Assembly (NCBI GenBank): GCA_028713395.1
Contig: JAQTOJ010000022.1
Coordinates: 1 to 14,028 of the forward strand
Source of the DNA: Dehalococcoidales bacterium
Lineage (GTDB): Bacteria; Chloroflexota; Dehalococcoidia; Dehalococcoidales; Fen-1064
Direction: 5' to 3'
Length of the DNA: 14,028 nucleotides
Below the pieces are notes generated by a model. It was given only the letters and a program-made list of their open reading frames with translations. It did not search any database and was not told the DNA's origin. Made by a program: the position numbers and the translations under genes. Below are positions 7,694 to 14,028 of the stretch, in pieces. Numbering within the stretch: position 1 is the stretch's first letter; every line of letters begins with the position of its first letter.

Positions 7694-7720
7694 GCAGGGG
7701 AGGTTTTCAATCTCCCCTGC
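7694..7720 (+). terminator. Strong hairpin between pstS1 and pstC1 (attenuator or mRNA stabiliser)
   Basis: GCAGGGGAG (7694-7702) pairs perfectly with CTCCCCTGC (7712-7720). The stem can extend inward by a G-T pair and two A-T pairs to a 3-base TTC loop. No T-run follows on the + strand, so it is not a classical intrinsic terminator for pstS. Partial termination or protection of the pstS mRNA end is more likely. It ends 12 bases before the pstC1 start, and its stem buries a GGGGAGG sequence. Confidence 0.6.
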
Positions 7721-7732
7721 GCATTTACAAAA

Positions 7733-8611
7733 ATGAAAATTTCACATTACATCACCGACAGGGCAGCTAAAACGACAGTGCTGATATGCGCGGCCAGTTC
7801 TATTTTGATACTGGTCGCCATTATCATTTTTATCGTTCTGCAAGGGTTACCTACTTTCCAAAAGGTCAGTGTCTTCAACTTCATTTTCGGCATGGAGTGG
7901 CGCCCCACGAACGGGCAATTCGGGATCCTGCCGATGATCGTCGGTTCGATCGCAGTCACTTTCGGCGCTCTCTTACTGGCGATACCTTTGGGTATCGCTT
8001 GCGCCATTCTCCTGGCAGACGTTGCGCCACATCGTGTGCGTCAGATTTTACGACCGGCAGTAGAATTACTGGTGGGTATTCCATCGGTGGTTTACGGGCT
8101 GGTCGGGTTGGTTTTACTGGTGCCCGCGGTGAGACAACTGGGCGGAAACGGTTTCAGCATACTCACAGCGAGCCTGGTATTGATGGCAATGGTCTTGCCG
8201 ACGATCATCAGCATCAGTGACGATGCCCTCCGGGCAGTGCCGCGTGCCTATAAAGAAGGGGCACTGGCATTAGGCGCCACCCGCTGGCAAACCATCAGCC
8301 GGGTGTTGTTGCCTTCCGCCCGTTCCGGCATTGTGGCCAGTATTGTACTTGGTATGGGGCGCGCGGTGGGTGAAACGATGGCGATGATCATGGTCATAGG
8401 GAACTCAATTGCGTTCCCAAAGAGTCCCCTGGACCCTGCCCGAACGCTCACCGGGAACATTGCGGTGGAAATCAACTATGCCAGCGGCACTCATGAAAAC
8501 GCGCTTTTCGCCACCGGGATCATTTTACTGTTGTTTATCATAATTTTGAACAGCATAACCATCACCGTCTTGAAAAAAGGGATACACAAATATGCGGAAC
8601 ATCTCTCCTAA
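7733..8611 (+). CDS. pstC: Phosphate ABC transporter permease PstC, copy 1
   Basis: 292 residues and highly hydrophobic, with about six membrane helices (for example 14-38, 68-95, 113-133, 205-223 and 258-280). The binding-protein-dependent permease (EAA) loop is at 175-200 (EGALALGATRWQT...SGI) and contacts PstB. The GRAVGET segment at 210-216 carries the Arg and Glu studied by mutagenesis in E. coli PstC transport. The domain order and length are normal for PstC. No clear Shine-Dalgarno sequence precedes the ATG, which lies just after the hairpin. Its 3' end overlaps the start of pstA1 by 20 bases, which implies coupled translation. Confidence 0.95.
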   Translation: MKISHYITDRAAKTTVLICAASSILILVAIIIFIVLQGLPTFQKVSVFNFIFGMEWRPTNGQFGILPMIVGSIAVTFGALLLAIPLGIACAILLADVAPHRVRQILRPAVELLVGIPSVVYGLVGLVLLVPAVRQLGGNGFSILTASLVLMAMVLPTIISISDDALRAVPRAYKEGALALGATRWQTISRVLLPSARSGIVASIVLGMGRAVGETMAMIMVIGNSIAFPKSPLDPARTLTGNIAVEINYASGTHENALFATGIILLLFIIILNSITITVLKKGIHKYAEHLS

Positions 8612-9443
8612 AACAGCCCAAAAAATAGCCATGGCTGGTATCTGGGCCGGCGGCGCGGTGACCGTAGGCATTTTATTATTGATCGTAATCTACGTGCTTT
8701 TACGGGGGATCCCGTCATTAAGTATCGACTTCTTGTTTACGGCGCCTAAAGGCGGGCTTTCCGGCGACGGCGGCATTTCCACGATCATTGTATCGACCGT
8801 TTACTTGATTGGAACCACGCTGATAATACTGGTGCCGGTGGGCATCGGAGCGGCGATTTACCTGGCGGAATATGCACCGTCAAATAAATTCACCGGCGTG
8901 ATCAGATACGGCGTGGAAGTATTGGCCGGAGTCCCTTCAATTATTTTCGGTCTTTTCGGTTTTGCTTTATTTGTGACCGCTCTGCATTTCAAATTTTCGA
9001 TTCTATCCGGGGCATTAACACTGGTATGTATCCTACTGCCGACGATGATCAGAACGACGGAAGAGGCGATCAAGGGGGTACCGCAAGCGTACCGTGAAGG
9101 CGCCCTGGCGCTGGGCGCTACCCGTTGGCAGACGATTTCACGGGTGGTCATTCCGGCGGCCATGCCGGGGGTGATAACCGCCACGATACTCTGCATCGGG
9201 CGGGCGATCGGGGAAACCGCGTGTTTGTACGTGACCATGGGAGGTTCCGCGGCAATGCCGAGTTCGCTGCTTTCGGGCGGACGCACCCTGTCTTTACAAG
9301 TTTTTTATCTGGCGATGGAAACCCGCGCTCTGGATAAAGCAATGGCAACCGCCGCCGTACTGATACTGATAATCATCATCGTGAATACCTTTACCACCTG
9401 GCTGGCACACCGCTTCTATGCAAGGATGGGTGGAAATGTGTAA
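8592..9443 (+). CDS. pstA: Phosphate ABC transporter permease PstA, copy 1
   Basis: 283 residues, the second channel subunit partnering PstC. About six membrane helices are predicted, the first at about 12-38. The EAA coupling loop is canonical (169-193, EGALALGATRWQT...PGV) and is followed by GRAIGET (203-209). The ATG at 8592 lies inside the end of pstC1 (20-base overlap) with a weak AAAGGGA upstream. The N-terminus MRNISPKTAQKIA aligns with that of the second PstA, MKLSPKITQRIA, supporting this start over Met14. It is followed after 17 bases by pstB1. Confidence 0.94.
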   Translation: MRNISPKTAQKIAMAGIWAGGAVTVGILLLIVIYVLLRGIPSLSIDFLFTAPKGGLSGDGGISTIIVSTVYLIGTTLIILVPVGIGAAIYLAEYAPSNKFTGVIRYGVEVLAGVPSIIFGLFGFALFVTALHFKFSILSGALTLVCILLPTMIRTTEEAIKGVPQAYREGALALGATRWQTISRVVIPAAMPGVITATILCIGRAIGETACLYVTMGGSAAMPSSLLSGGRTLSLQVFYLAMETRALDKAMATAAVLILIIIIVNTFTTWLAHRFYARMGGNV

Positions 9444-9460
9444 TATGAAAGGAATAAATC

Positions 9461-10285
9461 ATGAAAATCAATAGTCTGCCGCCCCAGCCCGTAAAACAAC
9501 CGGAGGCACCGGTTTGTGAAACCAAACTACGCACGGAAAATATTAATCTGTTTTATGGGAAATTCCAGGCACTGCGCGGGGTAAACATGGAGATCACGCC
9601 CTGTTCGATCACCGCTATCATCGGGCCTTCCGGCTGCGGCAAGTCATCACTGTTAAGGCTTTTCAACCGTCTCAACGACCTGATTCCCAATGCCCGGGTG
9701 GAAGGTAAAATAGAACTCGACGGCGTGAATATTTACGAACGGACGATCGATGTGGTGGAATTGCGGAAAAGGGTGGGGATGGTCTTTCAGAAACCGAATC
9801 CGTTCCCGATGTCGATTTACGATAACATTGTTTTCGGACCCAAACAGCACGGCAACAATAATCATGCCGAGCTGGACAAAATTGTGGAAAAAGTGCTACG
9901 ACAGGCGGCGTTGTGGGACGAGGTGAAAGACAAGCTGCAGCAATCGGCTTTGAATCTTTCCGGGGGACAGCAGCAGCGTTTATGTATCGCGCGGGTGCTT
10001 TCCGTGGAACCGGAGGTGATCCTGATGGACGAACCCTGTTCGGCGCTCGACCCCATTGCCACCTTGAAAATCGAGGAGTTGATGCGCAGCCTGGCGGAAA
10101 ACTATACCATTGTCATTGTCACCCACAATATGCAGCAGGCGGCGCGCGTTTCCGATATGGCGGCTTTCATGATGATGGCGCCGGACCGGGCGGGCGAACT
10201 GGTGGAATACGATGAAACCTCGCACATCTTTACCAACCCCAAGGACAAACGGACGGAAGACTATATAACCGGGCGTTTCGGATAA
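9461..10285 (+). CDS. pstB: Phosphate ABC transporter ATP-binding protein PstB, copy 1
   Basis: 274 residues, a complete ABC ATPase that drives PstC-PstA. All motifs are canonical: Walker A GPSGCGKS (55-62), Q-loop Gln110 in VFQKPNPFPMS, signature LSGGQ (166-170), Walker B ending Asp190-Glu191, and switch His222 in VTHNMQQA. The QKPNPFPMS stretch is a PstB-specific hallmark. The N-terminal extension of about 22 residues before the core is short and Pro-rich. AAAGGAA upstream serves as ribosome site. It is the intact reference for judging the abnormal second copy at 13575. Confidence 0.97.
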   Translation: MKINSLPPQPVKQPEAPVCETKLRTENINLFYGKFQALRGVNMEITPCSITAIIGPSGCGKSSLLRLFNRLNDLIPNARVEGKIELDGVNIYERTIDVVELRKRVGMVFQKPNPFPMSIYDNIVFGPKQHGNNNHAELDKIVEKVLRQAALWDEVKDKLQQSALNLSGGQQQRLCIARVLSVEPEVILMDEPCSALDPIATLKIEELMRSLAENYTIVIVTHNMQQAARVSDMAAFMMMAPDRAGELVEYDETSHIFTNPKDKRTEDYITGRFG

Positions 10286-10306
10286 ACAAAATACGGGAGG
10301 ACGGAC

Positions 10307-10975
10307 ATGGAAATCAGGGCGACGTATCATAAAAAGTTAAAGGGCATACAGGACGACATTCTGGCCATGGGCAGTATGTCCAGCAAAGCCATCCTCAACT
10401 CTATAGAAGCATTGAAATACCGCAATATCGAGCAGGCGAAACAGATTATCGATAACGATGTGATCATCAACCAGAAGCGCTTCGAGATCGAAGAAAAGTG
10501 CATCGAACTGATCGCCACCCAGCAGCCGATGGCTAACGATTTACGCACCATTGTGGCGGTGCTCAATATCATTACAGAGCTGGAACGCATAGGGGATTAC
10601 GCGCTCGGTATTTCCAGAATCGTCATCATGATCGGAGACGAACCACCGTTGAAACCCTTGATCGATGTGCCCAGGATGGCGGAAAAGACAGTGGATATGC
10701 TGCGCCGCAGTCTGGAAGCGTTTATCAACCATGACGCCGAAAGCGCCAAGCAGATCAGCGCCGAAGACGATCTGGTGGATAATCTCTACGACCAGGTATA
10801 CCGCGAGCTGCTGGTATTCATGATGGAGGACCCGAAAACAATCACCCGCGCGACGAGGTTGATGTGGGTAGCCCACAATCTGGAACGGGCGGCGGATAGA
10901 GTGACCAATATCTGCGAACGCACGGTGTTTGTGATTACCGGAAAAATGGAGGAAATCGGCGCGTCCAAATACTAG
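10307..10975 (+). CDS. phoU: Phosphate transport regulator PhoU
   Basis: 222 residues, the usual length, all-helical, made of two repeated three-helix PhoU domains. Each domain carries the metal-binding ExxxD signature: Glu93-Asp97 in ELERIGDYA and Glu193-Asp197 in NLERAADRVTNI. A strong ribosome site (GGGAGG) precedes the ATG. PhoU is a cytoplasmic negative regulator that connects the Pst transporter with PhoR and shuts the Pho response off when phosphate is abundant. It ends the first cassette and sits between the two transporter sets, with no second PhoU in the window, so it may serve both. Confidence 0.95.
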   Translation: MEIRATYHKKLKGIQDDILAMGSMSSKAILNSIEALKYRNIEQAKQIIDNDVIINQKRFEIEEKCIELIATQQPMANDLRTIVAVLNIITELERIGDYALGISRIVIMIGDEPPLKPLIDVPRMAEKTVDMLRRSLEAFINHDAESAKQISAEDDLVDNLYDQVYRELLVFMMEDPKTITRATRLMWVAHNLERAADRVTNICERTVFVITGKMEEIGASKY

Positions 10976-10986
10976 AGCCGATTTTT
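10953..10986 (+). terminator. Possible weak intrinsic terminator at the end of phoU
   Basis: AAATCGGC (10953-10960) can pair with GCCGATTT (10977-10984) across a 16-base loop, and the right arm runs into five consecutive T residues. The left arm lies inside the phoU coding sequence. The stem is short and the loop long, so at best it is a partial stop that would lower expression of the second cassette. No promoter is evident between it and pstS2. Confidence 0.3.
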
Positions 10987-11004
10987 CACAGGTTACTTCA
11001 GAGA

Positions 11005-11874
11005 ATGAAAATTAACTGTAATTGGATATGCGGAATAAATCCGAATATGGCACCGGGGAAAATAATCCGCCGGTTGACAATGGTCGTTTGCCTGGCTGCG
11101 ACGATAATCAGTCCGGTCATACTATCAGGTTGTACGCGGGGCAGCGCCAGCGTGATCATTGCCGGCTCGACGTCCGTGCAGCCGTTCGCGGAAGTGCTGG
11201 CGGAGCAGTATATGATTTTGAATCCCGGCATCACGATCGATGTCCAGGGTGGCGGCTCGGCGGCGGGAATCATGGCAGCGCAATCCGGGACGGCGGATAT
11301 AGGGATGTCATCACGGGCGCTCAATGCCGACGAGGCGAAGTTATGGTACGTGGAGATTGCCAAGGACGGGTTGGCGGTGATCATCCACCCGGATAATCCC
11401 ATAACGAATTTGACGTTGGAGCAGGTGCGCGATATTTATTCCGGCCAGACAACGAACTGGGAGAGTGTTGGCGGGAAGAAGGCCGGGATTCATGTTTTCA
11501 CCCGCGAAGACGGCTCCGGCACACGGGCGGCTTTTGAGAGCCTGGTAATGGCCAAGACCGAGATCATGGCCCGAGCGATGGTGCAGGATTCCAACGGGGC
11601 GGTGCGGCAACTGGTGGCGGACGATAGTAATGCGATCGGGTTCATTTCACTCGGGTTGGTGGATAAAACGGTGAAAGCGGTGGAACTGAACGGGGTGATT
11701 GCCAGCCGGGAGCACGTGCTCGACGGGTCGTATAAACTAACACGCCCGTTTTTGTTTCTGGCCGCGAAAGAACCCACCGGGCTGGTCAAGGAATTCATCG
11801 ATTTTACACTTTCGGCGGCCGGTAAAAAGATACTGGATACCGAGGGTCTGGTAACGACGGGGATAACCCCATGA
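11005..11874 (+). CDS. pstS: Phosphate-binding lipoprotein PstS, copy 2
   Basis: 289 residues from the first ATG. Lipobox ILSGC has its cysteine at residue 43. Starting instead at the in-frame ATG at 11047 would give a textbook 29-residue lipoprotein signal (MAPGKIIRR then a hydrophobic core), so the shorter form is quite possible. Neither ATG has a good ribosome site. Ligand segments are conserved: AGSTSVQP (53-60), QGGGSAAGI (81-89), SSRAL (102-106) and REDGSGTR (167-174). Only about eight residues separate the lipid-anchored cysteine from the folded core, a much shorter tether than in copy 1. It lies 29 bases after phoU with no Pho box, so it is probably co-transcribed with the first cassette. 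The stop overlaps the pstC2 start (ATGA). Confidence 0.92.
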   Translation: MKINCNWICGINPNMAPGKIIRRLTMVVCLAATIISPVILSGCTRGSASVIIAGSTSVQPFAEVLAEQYMILNPGITIDVQGGGSAAGIMAAQSGTADIGMSSRALNADEAKLWYVEIAKDGLAVIIHPDNPITNLTLEQVRDIYSGQTTNWESVGGKKAGIHVFTREDGSGTRAAFESLVMAKTEIMARAMVQDSNGAVRQLVADDSNAIGFISLGLVDKTVKAVELNGVIASREHVLDGSYKLTRPFLFLAAKEPTGLVKEFIDFTLSAAGKKILDTEGLVTTGITP

Positions 11875-12722
11875 AAATAAAGAAATTCGGCGAAAAGATA
11901 CCGCAAAGCCTGTTTTTTATCATCGCGCTGTCAGCTCTTTCGGTGTTGGCATTGATTACGGTGTTTATTCTCATCGAGGGCGTGCCTCTGATCTCCAAAG
12001 TAGGTGTTTTTAAATTCCTTTTCGGTATGAAGTGGGCGCCAAGCCTGGGACAATACGGTATCTTCCCAATGATTGTAGGGACGGTGTTTGTGACCACCGG
12101 GGCGATCATATTGGGGGTACCGATCGCGTTGTGCTGCAGCATTTTCCTGGCGGAATTTGCCCCGAAAAAAATCAGTAATCTGGTCAGACCGGCGATTCAG
12201 TTGCTGGCCGGTATTCCTTCGGTGGTATACGGCTTCTGGGGATTAATTTTTATCGTGCCGTTCATCAGGAATTACATGGGCGGACCGGGGTTGAGCATAC
12301 TGGCGGGTTCGATCATACTGGCCATTATGATCTTACCCACGATCATCAGCATCTCCGAGGTCTCTATACTGGCGCTGCCGCCGCTGCTCAAGGAAGGGGC
12401 GTTTGCGCTGGGGGCGACGCACTGGCAGACCATCCGGGGGGTGCTTTTGCCCGCGGCGAAATCCGGTATTTTAGCGAGCATCATCCTGGGAATCGGACGG
12501 GCAGTGGGCGAGACGATGGCGGTGATCATGGTGCTGGGGAATGCGGTGGCTTTGCCGAAATCGATTCTCGACCCGGCGAGGACGTTGACGACCAACATCG
12601 GCATCGAGATGGGTTACGCTTCCGGGGAACACCAGCAGGCTTTGTTTGCCACCGGGATCGTGTTATTGGTGATCATTATGATTTTAAATGCCTCGGCGCA
12701 ATACGCCATCAGAAGGAAATAA
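11871..12722 (+). CDS. pstC: Phosphate ABC transporter permease PstC, copy 2
   Basis: 283 residues, about six membrane helices. It keeps the PstC hallmarks: GIPSVVYG (114-121), the EAA loop EGAFALGATHWQT...SGI (175-200) and GRAVGET (210-216). It also shares with copy 1 the C-terminal block LDPARTLT...YASG, so the two are clear paralogues. The start codon overlaps the pstS2 stop by four bases, giving coupled translation. Nothing suggests decay: no frameshift, and length is normal. Confidence 0.94.
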   Translation: MKIKKFGEKIPQSLFFIIALSALSVLALITVFILIEGVPLISKVGVFKFLFGMKWAPSLGQYGIFPMIVGTVFVTTGAIILGVPIALCCSIFLAEFAPKKISNLVRPAIQLLAGIPSVVYGFWGLIFIVPFIRNYMGGPGLSILAGSIILAIMILPTIISISEVSILALPPLLKEGAFALGATHWQTIRGVLLPAAKSGILASIILGIGRAVGETMAVIMVLGNAVALPKSILDPARTLTTNIGIEMGYASGEHQQALFATGIVLLVIIMILNASAQYAIRRK

Positions 12723-12729
12723 AACGAGC

Positions 12730-13566
12730 ATGAAACTCAGCCCGAAAATTACGCAGCGTATCGCGAAAACGGTGATCTGGTCAGCGGCTTTGCTGGTCAT
12801 TTTGCTGTTATTTTCCATTATCATTTATATTCTGGGCAAGGGTATACCCAATATTACCTGGCAGTTTCTGACGCAGATTCCCAGCGACATGGGGCGTTCC
12901 GGCGGCATACTTTCGACCATAGTAGGCACGCTTTCGGTGACGCTGGTGGCGACATTGGTGGCGACGCCGCTGGGAGTGGGCACAGCTTTCTACCTGACGG
13001 AATACACCCGCGAGGGCATCATTACCAAAATTATCCGTTTCAGCGCCGAATCTCTGGCGGGGATTCCCTCGATCGTTTACGGGCTCTTCGGGTTCATTTT
13101 CTTTGTCATTTATCTAAAATTAGGTTGGTCGATTCTCTCCGGCGGGTTGACGCTGGCGGTGATGATATTACCGACGATCATCCGCACTTCAGAAGAAGCG
13201 ATTCGTACCGTGCCTGCCATCTACCGGGAAGTCAGTTATTCGCTGGGGGGCACCAAATGGCAGACGATGCTCAAAGCCCTGATACCCACGGCTTTACCGG
13301 GCATTTCTACGGGGGTGATTTTGGGCATTGGGCGGTGCGTGGCGGAAACGGCGGCGGTAATTTTAACAGCGGGGTCGGCGTTGCGCATGCCGGTATCGCT
13401 CTTTTCACCCGCCCGGACAATGGCGGTGCATTTTTACATTCTGGCGCGGGAAGGGATTTCGATGGAAAGAGCCTTTGGGACGGCGGCTTTGTTAATTATT
13501 TTGATCCTGATCATTAACATCGGCGCGAATATGCTGGTGAACAAATTCGTGGCAAAAGGTCGGTAG
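12730..13566 (+). CDS. pstA: Phosphate ABC transporter permease PstA, copy 2
   Basis: 278 residues from the ATG at 12730, chosen because AAGGAA lies 11 bases upstream and because MKLSPKITQRIAKTVIW aligns with the start of PstA copy 1. An in-frame ATG at 12688, inside pstC2, would add 14 polar residues and lacks a ribosome site. About six membrane helices. The EAA coupling loop is diverged: EVSYSLGGTKWQT at 167-179, against EGALALGATRWQT in copy 1. The later segment is GRCVAET where copy 1 has GRAIGET, though Arg and Glu remain. The loop contacts the ATPase, so the change fits the abnormal PstB that follows. It ends nine bases before pstB2. Confidence 0.92.
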   Translation: MKLSPKITQRIAKTVIWSAALLVILLLFSIIIYILGKGIPNITWQFLTQIPSDMGRSGGILSTIVGTLSVTLVATLVATPLGVGTAFYLTEYTREGIITKIIRFSAESLAGIPSIVYGLFGFIFFVIYLKLGWSILSGGLTLAVMILPTIIRTSEEAIRTVPAIYREVSYSLGGTKWQTMLKALIPTALPGISTGVILGIGRCVAETAAVILTAGSALRMPVSLFSPARTMAVHFYILAREGISMERAFGTAALLIILILIINIGANMLVNKFVAKGR

Positions 13567-13574
13567 GACGGGAT

Positions 13575-14028
13575 ATGATGGAAAACGTGAAAATTTCTAT
13601 CAAAGATTTGAATTTTTACTACCGTGACCACGAAGTGATCAAAGACCTGACGCTGGACATACGGGCGAATGAGATTTTAGCCGTCTTCGGGCCGGCGAAC
13701 AGCGGCACCACTACTTTATTACGGACGCTCAACCGCATGAACGAATTGTACGCCGGAGCCAGGATGGAAGGGCAGGTACTACTCAACGGCGAGAACGTGT
13801 ACGCGGCGGGCGCCAGCGTTACGGAACTGCGCCGCAAGGTGGGGATTGTATTTGAGGTGCCGACACCATTGCCGATGTCGGTCTATGAAAATATTACATA
13901 CGGCCCGCGCCTGAACGGGATTAAAAATAAAGCTGCGCTGGATGCGACGGTGGAGAATGCGTTGAAGATGGCGGTATTGTGGGACGAAATGAAAGACCGG
14001 CTGCACACGCCAGCGATGCGACTTTCCG
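13575..14028 (+). CDS. pstB: PstB-like ABC ATPase with altered Walker A and Q-loop (3' end outside window)
   Basis: The frame opens at ATG 13575 (MMENVKISIKDLNFYYRDHE) after a GGACGGGA ribosome-site-like stretch and runs off the window at residue 151, just after the LS that should begin the signature motif. It aligns with PstB copy 1 throughout: LNRMNEL, VYENITYGP, LWDEMKDRL. The Walker A reads Gly39-PANSG-Thr45-Thr46-Thr47, where copy 1 has GPSGCGKSS, so the lysine that binds ATP phosphates is Thr45. The Q-loop reads VFEVPTPLPMS with Glu94 in place of Gln. The codon ACC at Thr45 differs from both lysine codons at two positions, so a single read error does not explain it. The frame is otherwise open and well conserved, which argues against a decaying gene. 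Walker B and the switch histidine are not visible. It may be an ATP-binding-defective or regulatory subunit, or one that pairs with PstB copy 1. Confidence 0.88.
   Translation, partial: MMENVKISIKDLNFYYRDHEVIKDLTLDIRANEILAVFGPANSGTTTLLRTLNRMNELYAGARMEGQVLLNGENVYAAGASVTELRRKVGIVFEVPTPLPMSVYENITYGPRLNGIKNKAALDATVENALKMAVLWDEMKDRLHTPAMRLS

Noticed and set aside
12688..12729. Earlier PstA2 start within pstC2
   Set aside because: No ribosome site, polar 14-residue extension absent from PstA1, and a better start with AAGGAA exists at 12730.
13687..13722. Altered Walker A of PstB2 as a sequencing error
   Set aside because: Thr45 is ACC, two substitutions from either Lys codon; neighbouring positions and the Q-loop also differ while the frame stays open.
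1..14028. CRISPR arrays, tRNA or rRNA genes, insertion sequences
   Set aside because: No regularly spaced long repeats, no recognisable RNA gene, and no transposase-like protein or terminal inverted repeats were seen.

Overview
The window holds a phosphate-acquisition and phosphate-sensing locus, all genes on the + strand. The organism is probably a bacterium of the Chloroflexota, and the gene set and order fit the Dehalococcoidia. This is a judgement from gene order (PhoB-PhoR, a small arsenate reductase/phosphatase-like gene, then Pst genes and PhoU) and protein character, not from a database search. Lipobox-bearing PstS proteins and a PhoR with a large extracytoplasmic loop suggest a cell whose Pst receptor is a membrane-anchored lipoprotein.

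Layout. (1) Bases 2-3538: a very large soluble PAS/GAF histidine kinase whose start lies before the window. (2) Bases 3539-3845: a 307-base gap with a cluster of short GC-rich palindromes, then a perfect 12-bp inverted repeat and a good sigma70-type promoter ending almost on the next start codon. (3) Bases 3846-6283: a PhoB-type response regulator and a PhoR-type sensor kinase, translationally coupled. (4) Bases 6286-6346: a four-unit 11-bp direct repeat (predicted Pho box) and -10 element, followed directly by arsC (6347-6736). (5) Bases 6737-6791: a second, closely matching Pho box and -10 element in front of the first transporter cassette, pstS-pstC-pstA-pstB-phoU (6821-10975). (6) Bases 11005-14028: a second, diverged cassette, pstS-pstC-pstA-pstB, the last gene cut by the window edge.

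How the parts fit together. PhoR with PhoB should sense phosphate limitation. The two Pho-box promoters put both arsC and the first Pst cassette under that control. PstS captures phosphate, PstC and PstA form the channel, PstB powers it, and PhoU links transporter state to PhoR. ArsC would detoxify the arsenate that Pst transporters let in.

The most unusual item is the second PstB. Its Walker A motif reads GPANSGTTT, with threonine in place of the essential lysine, and the Q-loop glutamine is glutamate. Its partner PstA also has a diverged EAA coupling loop. The second cassette may therefore be a weakly active, regulatory or heteromeric variant and not simply a backup transporter.
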